Below, piece after piece: positions 1 to 6,547 of a DNA stretch of 7,335 bases (position 1 is its first letter; the number at the start of each line of letters is the position of its first letter). Both the position numbers and the translations under genes were made by a program. Under the pieces are notes generated by a model. It was not told the DNA's origin. It worked only from the letters and a program-made list of their open reading frames with translations, and made no database searches. Origin of the DNA: Chitinophagaceae bacterium (GTDB taxonomy: Bacteria > Bacteroidota > Bacteroidia > Chitinophagales > Chitinophagaceae); contig CANFLJ010000094.1 in assembly GCA_947447815.1 (NCBI GenBank), positions 1 through 7,335 on the forward strand, written 5' to 3'.

Positions 1-943
1 GAATAAGGAATGTAGCCACGTATGGATTGGATTGATTTACATCGGGCATCTCGGTAGTAAACCAACCATCGGACAATTGTTTCTTATCTTTTTTAGAAGC
101 ATAAGGATCAAAAACCACCTGATCTTTAAAAGTAGTATTAGTATACTTATCCCAACGATGGAACCAATCGTTTGAAGGAGGATCCTGGAAGAAAATATGT
201 TTACTACCTACATGGTTGTAAACAGCATCCTGTATCAGTTTCATGCCTCTTTTATGTAGCTCATCGCTTAGGTTTTTATACATGGGAGCACCACCAAAAC
301 GAGGCTCGATAGTATAGTGATTGGTAAAGGCATAACCGTGTTCTGTTCTGTTAGGTTGATCGTTCTCTAAAACCGGAGTCATCCATACAGTAGTAACGCC
401 TAAGTTCTTCAGATAATCAAGATGGTTTATAACTCCTTTAAAATCGCCACCATGACGATGGTAGATAGAATCTCTGTTGAGAGTCTGATCTCTCATGCCT
501 GCAACTTTATCGATGGAAGGGTCTCCATTGCTAAAGCGATCGGGCATTAAAAGATAAATAAAATCGGAAGAAGTAACGCCTTGAGCATAGGCAGAACCAT
601 TGCCATCTCTTCTTGCTTTGATTGTAAAATTGACAGTCGTTTTTTTCTTCCCATTAGATAAGATAAAAGGGATAATACCAGGCTTAGCATTTGCTGCTAT
701 GGTAATATCGGCACAGATATATTTCTTATTTTCAAACTTATGACTGTTGCTTACAGTAACCCCTGGATAGTTAACGATAATAGTATTGGCCGACATGCTG
801 GAATCTTCGCCACGGAAAATTACCTGTACTTTATTGTGCTTCATACCTACCCACCAATTGGAAGGAAAAGTTTGAACAGATTGCGCGCAAAGGAAGCTTA
901 CAGTGGTAATGCAAGCGAGTGTAGAAAAGAGAATCTTTTTCAT
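1..943 (-). CDS. Secreted GH13 alpha-amylase / neopullulanase-like enzyme, C-terminus cut by window edge
   Basis: This is the N-terminal 314 residues of a glycoside hydrolase family 13 enzyme that probably hydrolyses alpha-1,4-glucans or maltodextrins outside the cytoplasm. I read it directly from the minus strand. The start at 943 gives a signal peptide (MKKILFSTLACITTVSFLCA), with likely signal peptidase I cleavage between A20 and Q21. Residues 22-110 look like the beta-sandwich domain found before the barrel in cyclomaltodextrinase/SusA-type enzymes. The barrel begins near residue 125. It shows a PDRFSNGDP segment (134-142), HGGDFKGV (164-171), HGYAFTNHY (202-210) and conserved region I as DAVYNH (239-244). 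Regions II-IV, with the catalytic Asp, Glu and Asp, would lie past the left edge, so activity cannot be judged. Related enzymes are roughly 600 residues, so about half is present. It follows the transporter gene on the same strand after 213 bases, which fits a maltodextrin operon. Exact specificity (alpha-amylase, neopullulanase or cyclomaltodextrinase) is open. Confidence 0.93.
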   Translation of the reverse strand, partial: MKKILFSTLACITTVSFLCAQSVQTFPSNWWVGMKHNKVQVIFRGEDSSMSANTIIVNYPGVTVSNSHKFENKKYICADITIAANAKPGIIPFILSNGKKKTTVNFTIKARRDGNGSAYAQGVTSSDFIYLLMPDRFSNGDPSIDKVAGMRDQTLNRDSIYHRHGGDFKGVINHLDYLKNLGVTTVWMTPVLENDQPNRTEHGYAFTNHYTIEPRFGGAPMYKNLSDELHKRGMKLIQDAVYNHVGSKHIFFQDPPSNDWFHRWDKYTNTTFKDQVVFDPYASKKDKKQLSDGWFTTEMPDVNQSNPYVATFLI

Positions 944-956
944 ATTAATAATTATC

Positions 957-988
957 GAATTAACGAATTGGCGGATTAACGAATTAAA
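957..988. repeat. Degenerate 8-bp tandem array 1 (four units)
   Basis: There are four consecutive 8-base units of the form GAATTAAC, with variants such as GAATTGGC and GGATTAAC. The array ends 13 bases upstream of the GH13 start codon (on the minus strand), so it lies in that gene's leader region. It belongs to the same NAATTAGC-like family as the arrays at 1032 and 1117. Confidence 0.75.
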
Positions 989-1031
989 TACAAATACATT
1001 AGCCGCAGAGAAAAGAGAAAAGGAGATAGAA

Positions 1032-1071
1032 CAATTTGTGAATTAGCGGATTAACAAATTTGCGAATTTAA
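1032..1071. repeat. Degenerate 8-bp tandem array 2 (five units)
   Basis: There are five in-phase 8-base units. The second, GAATTAGC, matches the family consensus, and the others diverge mainly at unit positions 1, 2 and 6-8. The array lies in the transporter-GH13 gap. A 43-base purine-rich stretch without repeats (989-1031) separates it from array 1. Confidence 0.7.
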
Positions 1072-1116
1072 TTATATACGCAATACTTGTTATTTGATTT
1101 GTATCTGTATTGTATT

Positions 1117-1156
1117 AAATTAGCTAATTAGCAAATCAGCTAATTAGCTAATTAAT
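1117..1156. repeat. Degenerate 8-bp tandem array 3 (five units), abutting the transporter stop codon
   Basis: There are five 8-base units of the form TAATTAGC (first unit AAATTAGC, third AAATCAGC, last TAATTAAT). The array ends exactly where the minus-strand transporter stop codon begins (1157-1159). Two adjacent units contain GCTAATTAGC, which is its own reverse complement, so the array is also a series of palindromes. Confidence 0.8.
1118..1153 (-). terminator. 15-bp perfect hairpin after the transporter gene; attenuator, mRNA-stability element or weak terminator
   Basis: Bases 1118-1132 pair perfectly with 1139-1153, leaving a 6-base loop (1133-1138). On the minus strand the hairpin starts 3 bases after the transporter stop codon. 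The stem is A+T rich and only a short T stretch follows on the minus strand (TTTAATAC), so it is a poor match to a strong intrinsic terminator. A role in uncoupling transporter and GH13 expression, or in protecting the transporter mRNA 3' end, is equally possible. The pairing is seen in the sequence; the function is inferred. Confidence 0.45.
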
Positions 1157-2509
1157 TTAGTCTTTTGTTTTAATTACTATCTTAGCCATTACCCCAGCTA
1201 TAATCATGGAAGCACCTGCAAGACCTACCACATTGATAGCTTTATCGCCCATTAAAGTAAGCACAACACCTCCTAATAAACCTGCAGCAATTTGCGGAAT
1301 AGTAATAGTTGCGTTGAAAATACCCATGTACACACCAGTTTGACGTGCCGGCAAAGAAGATGACAGAATAGAGTATGGTAATGCCAGAATAGAAGCCCAG
1401 GCCATTCCTATACCAACCATAGAAAAGATGAGTAAATTTTTATCCGCTATATCATGAACAAACATCATCGATATTAATCCAATTCCACCAGCTATTAAGG
1501 ATACCATATACGTATTCTTACTACCAAATTTATCGGTAAGACGAGTAAGTACTAAAGAATATAATGCAGCGAATACACTGTAAGAAGCGAAGATAACACC
1601 AGTCCAATTGCCTGCTTCGTTGAAGCCAGCAGATTTAGGATCAATTGTATGCCACATATTTTGGGCCAGTCCCTGAGTAGTATATACCCACATTAAGAAT
1701 AAAGAGAACCATGAAAAGAATTGTGTAACAGATAACTGCCACATGGTAGTAGGAATGTTTTTCAACAAATCCATGAACGACATTTTGGGAGCATTATCTT
1801 CTTCTGTAAGGTTATTGTATTTCGCATACTCCTCGGGAGGATATTCTTTTGTACGGAAGGAAGTCCATAATACACTTAATAATAAAGCACCACCACCAAA
1901 GTAAAATGACCAGATAACGGTAGGAGCCACTTTTTGTCCAGGAGCTGGTTCGTTTAATACACCTAACCAGGTAAGCGCATAAGGTAGTAAAGAACCCACA
2001 ACAGCACCCGCATTAATCAGAAAGCTTTGTATAGCATATCCTTTATTTCTTTGTTTATCCGATACCATATCACTCACCAGAGCACGAAAAGGCTGCATAG
2101 TAACATTGAAGGAAGTATCCATCAATAACAGCATGACTGCACCAAACAACAATGGAGCGAACATATTGGCAAAATTGCCAGAATTAGGCATAAAGAACAT
2201 AGCCATAGCAGACACAATAGAACCACCCAGAATGAAAGGAATACGACGACCCAACCTTGTCCAGGTTTTATCGCTAGACATACCCACTATAGGTTGTACG
2301 ATAAATCCAGCCATTGGAGCAGCCAGCCAGAAAAGGCTCAAATGATGCGGATCGGCACCTATTGCAGACAATATTCTACTAGTATTTGCATTCTGTAAAG
2401 AGTACCCAATCTGAACGCCTAAGAACCCGAAACTCATGTTCCAGATTTTCCAGAAGCTTAATATTGGTTTACTACCTGAAGAGGAATTTGACACATTTGA
2501 GACTGACAT
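1157..2509 (-). CDS. MFS sugar transporter, SLC45/GPH-like (probable maltose/maltodextrin:cation symporter)
   Basis: This 450-residue inner-membrane transporter has many hydrophobic segments, consistent with the 12-helix MFS fold and normal family length. Landmarks typical of the SLC45/GPH sugar symporter branch are the start SFWKIWNMSFGFLGVQIGYS (19-38), the loop 2-3 motif GMSSDKTWTRLGRRIPFI (76-93), FRALVSDM (141-148), the second-half loop RLTDKFG (323-329) and TGVYMGIFNATITIPQI (391-407). Proteins of this type in Bacteroidota are commonly found in maltose or starch loci, and here the next gene on the strand is a GH13 enzyme. I therefore infer import of maltose or short maltodextrins with H+ or Na+; sucrose is an alternative. 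The ATG at 2509 lies 19 bases after a plausible -7 element and no Shine-Dalgarno is visible. The long hydrophilic segment around 219-245 is the usual central loop between the two halves. Its G+C is close to that of the deacetylase gene on the right and well above that of the signalling genes next door. Confidence 0.92.
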   Translation of the reverse strand: MSVSNVSNSSSGSKPILSFWKIWNMSFGFLGVQIGYSLQNANTSRILSAIGADPHHLSLFWLAAPMAGFIVQPIVGMSSDKTWTRLGRRIPFILGGSIVSAMAMFFMPNSGNFANMFAPLLFGAVMLLLMDTSFNVTMQPFRALVSDMVSDKQRNKGYAIQSFLINAGAVVGSLLPYALTWLGVLNEPAPGQKVAPTVIWSFYFGGGALLLSVLWTSFRTKEYPPEEYAKYNNLTEEDNAPKMSFMDLLKNIPTTMWQLSVTQFFSWFSLFLMWVYTTQGLAQNMWHTIDPKSAGFNEAGNWTGVIFASYSVFAALYSLVLTRLTDKFGSKNTYMVSLIAGGIGLISMMFVHDIADKNLLIFSMVGIGMAWASILALPYSILSSSLPARQTGVYMGIFNATITIPQIAAGLLGGVVLTLMGDKAINVVGLAGASMIIAGVMAKIVIKTKD

Positions 2510-2943
2510 AACAATCGTTTTAAGGTAGCAATACTATGTATTTTTTACACAATTGACAAGTTTCTTTGGTATGATATCGGTCAGTTGGTGATTTTTAGGG
2601 TAAAAAAAGTTAATAAACTAAGATAAATAAATATAAGGAATGTTATTAATAAAGAGCACTCTACTACCAGGTTAAATTTTGAAGTTTATTAAATTAAGTA
2701 CTGCAAATATTGCATTCTGAAAATAATTAGATATTATAATGAACCTTGTAGTTTAGCTTATTTTGTTGGATAAACTTATTTTATTAAACAACACAAAAAC
2801 AAAGCATTAACTATCGTAAGTTCTAAAGCTATAGATAAAAAACAGTTATTTAATTAAATTTATCGTTTAAAATGAGGAATGATGTTAACTTTTAATGAAG
2901 TTTATTTGCATACCTAGAAGAATAATTTTTTAGAATCGAACAG
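2510..2943. other. 434-base divergent intergenic region between the sugar unit and the signalling cluster
   Basis: This very A+T-rich stretch separates the minus-strand transporter from the plus-strand response regulator. It contains the candidate transporter promoter near its left end. On the right side I find only weak material for the response regulator: a one-mismatch -7 box TTTATTTG (2901-2908) without a properly spaced TTG, an A/T-only 12-base palindrome (2848-2859), and flanking GATAAA (2834-2839) and TTTATC (2859-2864). No credible coding frame or structured RNA stands out. The length leaves room for regulator binding sites for both directions. Confidence 0.6.
2529..2559 (-). promoter_or_regulatory. 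Candidate Bacteroidota-type promoter for the transporter-GH13 unit
   Basis: On the minus strand, TTG (2559-2557) is followed by a 20-base spacer and TAGTATTG (2536-2529), which differs at one base from the -7 consensus TAnnTTTG. The -7 element ends 19 bases before the transporter ATG, a sensible leader length. No experimental support is available, and the match is good but not perfect. Confidence 0.5.
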
Positions 2944-3735
2944 ATGGCAAAAAAAATTAGCGAAAAGAAACCTTCCCAATCAATAAGTGTTTTATTAATT
3001 GAGGACAACAAAAACTACTCTGAAACTGTAGCTGAGCTCTTAAGCAAGGAAAAATTACAGGTAGATACAGTACCAAGTGGTGAAGATGCTATTGCTTATT
3101 TGAATTCAAAAGAACCAGATATCATCATTGTAGATATCATGCTAGGAGATAAAATGAGCGGATTTGACTTTATTACTTTTTTGAAGAATAGCAGAAAATA
3201 TAATCATATACCTGTAATATTCATTTCAGCACTTTCACACGAAAGTAAAATAGAGGAGGGATTATCATTAGGTGCAAACGATTACTTAACAAAACCCTTT
3301 AGAATTACAGAACTTGCACTAAAAATCAAAAACTTAACAAAGTTAAAAGATAGCATTGCTAAAAAACACACCAATCAACATATCATAGAGCAGGTAAACA
3401 ATCTTGATAATGACTACAAACTTTCACTTGGTTTTGCAGCATTAGTAAATGAGGTAGTCAATAATAGTGTGGATATGTCGGTTACGGACATTGTAAATAA
3501 ACTAGAGACCAACTTTACAAAACTTGATATTGTAATTAAAAAATATTATCATCAAAGACCTGTAAACTACATACTTGTGAAACGACTTCAGAGGGCAGAT
3601 TTAATGCTAAGAAACTCAAGTATTAATATTAATACTGTAGCGTATCAATGTGGTTTTAATTCTACTTCTTATTTTTGTACAGCCTTTAAAAAACATTTTG
3701 GGAAAAGCCCATTAAAAGTCAGACAAGAAGAATAA
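2944..3735 (+). CDS. Two-component response regulator, receiver + AraC-type DNA-binding domain
   Basis: This 263-residue cytoplasmic transcription regulator has an N-terminal receiver domain (about 14-130) with all key residues visible: acidic pair E20/D21, phospho-acceptor D64 in IIIVDIML, switch serine S95 in FISA and K117 in LTKPF. A linker of about 25 residues leads to an AraC/XylS-type helix-turn-helix domain (about 157-260). Its second helix-turn-helix is well conserved (VAYQCGFNSTSYFCTAFKKH), whereas the first (near 174-195) is more divergent. Such proteins bind DNA on phosphorylation and usually activate nearby or co-transcribed genes. The histidine kinase gene starts 24 bases downstream on the same strand and is the obvious partner. 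Bacteroidota often fuse sensor, kinase, receiver and AraC output into one hybrid protein; here kinase and regulator are separate. Targets are unknown; the two downstream small membrane genes and the divergent sugar unit are candidates. The charged N-terminal tail (1-12) precedes the domain without another obvious start. Confidence 0.93.
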   Translation: MAKKISEKKPSQSISVLLIEDNKNYSETVAELLSKEKLQVDTVPSGEDAIAYLNSKEPDIIIVDIMLGDKMSGFDFITFLKNSRKYNHIPVIFISALSHESKIEEGLSLGANDYLTKPFRITELALKIKNLTKLKDSIAKKHTNQHIIEQVNNLDNDYKLSLGFAALVNEVVNNSVDMSVTDIVNKLETNFTKLDIVIKKYYHQRPVNYILVKRLQRADLMLRNSSININTVAYQCGFNSTSYFCTAFKKHFGKSPLKVRQEE

Positions 3736-3759
3736 CCAATTCTGTATTAAGTAATAGAT

Positions 3760-5679
3760 ATGATAAACGACTACATCCAATCGCATATAGATACAGTAAC
3801 CCCATTCTATATGATATTGGGAGATAACTTTTATGTTAATAATGCAGGAAAAATATTCAGTTTATTATATCCTGAAATATTTGATAAGAAATTTAGTGAT
3901 TTATTTTACATTAAAGATGTAGATGTAAATAATATATTAACCAATTTGACAAATGAATGGAATGATGAAAGATATTTGTTGAAAAGTTTTTTATACCCTG
4001 AACTTAGGTTAGATGGGCAATTTTATTATTCAAAACAAATCAATACTTTTTTCTTTGTATGCTCCCCTGATATTGAAACATACAAGTTACTAGTTTCTAA
4101 AGGAATGACAATTTCCCATTATCTAGATTATCCTGAATCAATTCCAAATTTTCAAAAAAGAGAAGCAATTGTCCATAGCTTTTTTTATATGTTGAAATTA
4201 ATCAATGATCAGTCAAAACAGCTACAAGAAGAGCAGCAGCAATACCAAAACATTGTTGACTCATTAAATGAAATTGTTTATCAGGCAGATGAAAAAGGAA
4301 ATTTCTTATACCTAAGTAAGGTTTGGGAGAAAGTTATGGGCTATACAGTTTCAGAATCAATTGGAACTAATTTTTCTAACTATATTCTTGATTGTGATCT
4401 ACAAGATTCTATTGCTTCATTTAAAGATTTAATGCAGCAGAAAAAAGATATTAGTAACCATAGAAAAAGATGGGTTACAAAACATAAAGAAATTAAATGG
4501 ATTAGAATATTTTCTAAACAAGTAAAAAATAATAAAGGAAAGGTTATTGGTAGTGCTGGTACATTTCTGGATGTATCAAATGAAGTAAGTAATGCTAATT
4601 TATTGCAATTAATTACTGATAATGTAATGGATGAAATTACCATGTTTGATCTGGACGGCAATTATCAATATGCGTCTCCTTCCGTATTAAAGAACAGAGG
4701 TTATAAGAATTTTGATGAATTGAAAACCCAAAACGCATATAGTTTAGTAGATTTTGAAACAAAAGAAAAAGGGATTAAAAAAATCAAGAAATATGGGTAT
4801 TTAAAATGGGAGGGAAAATACAAAATTGGCATTAATGATTTTAGATGGTATGAAGTTACTTCAAGATTAGTTTTTGATAATGTAGCTCAAAAAGAAATGA
4901 TTATTGCAGTATCTAAAAATATTGAGGAACGAAAAATGTACGAACAACAAATAGAGGTTGCATTAGAGAAAGAAAAAGAGTTGAATAAGATGAAATCCGA
5001 TTTCGTTTCTACATCGTCTCATGAATTCAAAACACCACTTGTTGTTATAAAATCTACCATAGAAAGCATATTAAAAAATGATAAAATCCATACCGAAAAA
5101 GCGTTATATAATTTACTTCAAAAAAACCTTACAAGAATAGATTCAGAAGCAGATAGACTATTAAAGCTAATTACAGATACGTTAATGCTAGAAAAGGCGC
5201 AAAATAATTTATTGAACCCCGTATTAGAGAATATTGATATTACCTTTTTAATTATCAACTGTGCTGATAGACACAATTCTTATTTCAAGGGATTTAAAAT
5301 AAGTCTTACTGCTTGTAGCATGCCGCCCAACATTTCTGTAGATGGATACTTAATGGAATATGTATTTGATAACTTGATAACAAATGCTTTAAAGTATTCT
5401 ACCGGAAAAAAAAATCCTGAAATACATGTAACACATACAGTTGAAAATATTGAAATTGAAGTTATAGATTACGGCATTGGAATTCCTGCAGAATTTATGG
5501 ACAATTTATTTACACCTTTCTTCAGAGCACCTAATACAAAAGGTATACAAGGAACTGGTATGGGCTTGTGTGTTGTAAAGAAAGCATTAGATGCCCATAA
5601 TGCTTCTATTAAAATAAAATCGGAATTAAATAATGGAACAACCGTTTCAATAAAAATACCTTACACACTTCCCATTTAA
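3760..5679 (+). CDS. Soluble sensor histidine kinase: HNOBA-like N-terminus, two PAS domains, HisKA, HATPase
   Basis: This 639-residue kinase has no evident membrane segment or signal peptide, so it is probably cytoplasmic. Residues 1-150 resemble the HNOBA (H-NOX-associated) PAS-like domain: an early FYMILGDNFYVNNAGK stretch, then LRLDGQFYYSKQINTFFFVC with SPDIE (82-106) and a conserved-looking KGMTISHY (114-121). A Gln-rich coiled-coil stretch (150-163) leads to PAS 1 (about 163-275, ending GSAGTFLDVS) and PAS 2 (about 283-390). The HisKA helix has H421 in SSHEFKTP; the HExxT pattern (H421, E422, T425) suggests phosphatase activity as well as autophosphorylation. The ATPase domain has the N box DNLITNALKYS (537-547), G1 DYGIGIP (570-576), F box FTPFFR (584-589) and G2 GTGMGL (598-603), so it should be active. 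The gene lies 24 bases after the response regulator, its likely substrate. The HNOBA call comes from pattern memory and is less certain than the kinase call. The signal is unknown; the PAS domains could sense ligand or redox state directly. Confidence 0.93.
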   Translation: MINDYIQSHIDTVTPFYMILGDNFYVNNAGKIFSLLYPEIFDKKFSDLFYIKDVDVNNILTNLTNEWNDERYLLKSFLYPELRLDGQFYYSKQINTFFFVCSPDIETYKLLVSKGMTISHYLDYPESIPNFQKREAIVHSFFYMLKLINDQSKQLQEEQQQYQNIVDSLNEIVYQADEKGNFLYLSKVWEKVMGYTVSESIGTNFSNYILDCDLQDSIASFKDLMQQKKDISNHRKRWVTKHKEIKWIRIFSKQVKNNKGKVIGSAGTFLDVSNEVSNANLLQLITDNVMDEITMFDLDGNYQYASPSVLKNRGYKNFDELKTQNAYSLVDFETKEKGIKKIKKYGYLKWEGKYKIGINDFRWYEVTSRLVFDNVAQKEMIIAVSKNIEERKMYEQQIEVALEKEKELNKMKSDFVSTSSHEFKTPLVVIKSTIESILKNDKIHTEKALYNLLQKNLTRIDSEADRLLKLITDTLMLEKAQNNLLNPVLENIDITFLIINCADRHNSYFKGFKISLTACSMPPNISVDGYLMEYVFDNLITNALKYSTGKKNPEIHVTHTVENIEIEVIDYGIGIPAEFMDNLFTPFFRAPNTKGIQGTGMGLCVVKKALDAHNASIKIKSELNNGTTVSIKIPYTLPI

Positions 5680-5697
5680 AAAAGAGTATGTAAATTA

Positions 5698-5729
5698 TTG
5701 ATAAGTTTTAAAATCTTTATTAAACTTTG
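5698..5729 (+). promoter_or_regulatory. Weak candidate promoter for the first small membrane gene
   Basis: TTG (5698-5700) is followed by 21 bases and AAACTTTG (5722-5729), one base off TAnnTTTG and with a slightly long spacer. It ends 19 bases before the ATG at 5749. The gene could instead be read through from the kinase gene, whose stop is only 69 bases upstream. Confidence 0.3.
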
Positions 5730-5748
5730 TAATTCTTAAATTAAAAAA

Positions 5749-6021
5749 ATGTCTGAATTTGATATAGTAGATTTCATTAATAAGTTACTTACGATATTAT
5801 CGATATTAAGTTTAATATCTTCAATTCTATTTTATGTGAGAATAAAACATGAAAAAAGTTTACTCGAATTTTTGGGAAATCTTATCAGTATACATGGTTC
5901 TACTTCTTTAAAAAATACTCATGACTCCAAAAGAAGAGCATATGTAAAATTCAACAACTATTTTGTAATTATTATCTGGATTACAATAATTTTCAAAATA
6001 ATAAACCTGATTTATAATTAA
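5749..6021 (+). CDS. Small two-helix membrane protein of unknown family, paralogue 1
   Basis: This 90-residue protein matches no family I recognise. It has a hydrophobic N-terminal segment (about 9-30), a hydrophilic loop (31-70) and a second hydrophobic segment (about 71-88). The loop is rich in Lys/Arg, so by the positive-inside rule it should face the cytoplasm, with both ends outside. It aligns without gaps to the protein encoded at 6140-6412: same length and 27 of 90 positions identical by my count. The identities concentrate in the loop, where residues 53-62 read SLKNTHDSKR here and SLKNTQDDKR in the paralogue. FY (28-29), KS (36-37), G50, NY (70-71) and W77 are also shared. The gene follows the kinase by 69 bases on the same strand. 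Conservation of the loop rather than the helices argues for a real, selected cytoplasmic function, perhaps contact with a signalling or membrane partner. A function cannot be assigned. Confidence 0.82.
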   Translation: MSEFDIVDFINKLLTILSILSLISSILFYVRIKHEKSLLEFLGNLISIHGSTSLKNTHDSKRRAYVKFNNYFVIIIWITIIFKIINLIYN

Positions 6022-6027
6022 CCCCCT

Positions 6028-6064
6028 GTTCTATTAATTTAAAATAACGAGAACTTATTTTTTT
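6028..6064 (+). terminator. Weak terminator-like element after the first small gene
   Basis: GTTCT (6028-6032) can pair with AGAAC (6050-6054) across a 17-base loop and is followed by TTATTTTTTT (6055-6064). The T tract is good but the stem is only 5 bp, so this is a low-confidence intrinsic terminator. It lies just before the promoter of the second small gene, which would suit a separate transcript. Confidence 0.3.
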
Positions 6065-6081
6065 ACAAAAATTGAAACATT

Positions 6082-6111
6082 TTGCCGTTTCTACATAGTC
6101 TTTTATATTTG
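6082..6111 (+). promoter_or_regulatory. Near-ideal Bacteroidota promoter for the second small membrane gene
   Basis: TTG (6082-6084, within TTTG) is followed by a 19-base spacer and TATATTTG (6104-6111), an exact match to the -7 consensus TAnnTTTG used by the primary sigma factor of Bacteroidota. The ATG at 6140 lies 28 bases past the -7 element, which implies a leader of about 20 bases. It is the best promoter match I found in the window and suggests expression independent of the upstream kinase operon. Confidence 0.75.
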
Positions 6112-6139
6112 TAGATGAAATCACTCTTAATGAGTTGCT

Positions 6140-6412
6140 ATGCTTGTCTATGAAATTAGAGAAATATTTAAAATATTTTTACTTCTTATTTCTGTAAGTA
6201 GTATAATCATTGCGTATATATTCTATTCAAAAATTCATCATGGGAAAAGTATGAATGACTTTTTTATGCATTTCACTTCTTTTTATGGAAAGATGTCTTT
6301 AAAAAATACGCAGGATGACAAAAGAAAAAAATTTAAAAAAACCACAAATTACTGTATGGTTTTATTGTGGCTTTCACTTTTAGGTCAATTTTTCCTATTT
6401 GTAACAAGATAA
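6140..6412 (+). CDS. Small two-helix membrane protein of unknown family, paralogue 2
   Basis: This 90-residue tandem paralogue of the protein at 5749-6021 has the same layout. It has a hydrophobic segment (about 9-29), a basic cytoplasmic loop (30-70) with KIHHGKSMNDF (31-41) and YGKMSLKNTQDDKRKKF (49-65), then a second hydrophobic segment (about 71-88). The first gene lacks the extra lysines after KR and differs in most helix residues, so the duplication is not recent. The start is fixed by an in-frame stop at 6131-6133, directly upstream, with no other start codon between. The gene has its own strong promoter match, unlike its neighbour, so the two copies may be expressed under different conditions. 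No cysteine pair, histidine cluster or catalytic motif is visible, which makes an enzyme unlikely. A small regulatory or scaffolding membrane protein is a reasonable inference; a holin- or toxin-like role cannot be excluded but has no positive support. Confidence 0.82.
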   Translation: MLVYEIREIFKIFLLLISVSSIIIAYIFYSKIHHGKSMNDFFMHFTSFYGKMSLKNTQDDKRKKFKKTTNYCMVLLWLSLLGQFFLFVTR

Positions 6413-6547
6413 CCCTATCTTCTTACCATTTTATATTAAAACCCTTATCCACAATCAACTTACATACCATACACTTTTTTATCTTTTCCACATTGTAAGG
6501 TTATTAGTTTTTAATTAAGTTCCTTTGAATGAGATAAAATAAAAGGT

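Noticed and set aside
740..979. Plus-strand open frame of 79 codons
   Set aside because: It lies opposite the signal peptide and N-terminal domain of the GH13 gene, and its translation has no recognisable domain; a shadow frame.
957..1156. Possible CRISPR array
   Set aside because: The repeat unit is 8 bases with no spacers and no cas genes; it is a simple degenerate tandem repeat.
2106..2345. Plus-strand open frame of 79 codons
   Set aside because: It is fully antisense to the well-supported transporter gene.
2510..2523. LacI-type operator (AAAACGATTGTT around a central CG) beside the transporter start
   Set aside because: The half-sites are not properly symmetric and no LacI-family gene is in the window; too weak to list.
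2848..2859. 12-base perfect palindrome ATTTAATTAAAT upstream of the response regulator
   Set aside because: It consists only of A and T in very A+T-rich DNA, so it is expected by chance; mentioned only in the intergenic entry.
2901..2908. TTTATTTG as a -7 box for the response regulator
   Set aside because: It has one mismatch in the TA and no TTG at the right distance, so it is not called as a promoter.
4380..4661. Minus-strand open frame of 93 codons
   Set aside because: It is antisense to the PAS region of the histidine kinase, with no independent promoter or domain.
6115..6153. A 12-codon open frame (MKSLLMSCYACL, then stop) overlapping the start of the second small gene
   Set aside because: Its ATG would lie at or before the predicted transcription start, and no attenuator or regulatory residue run is visible; probably chance.
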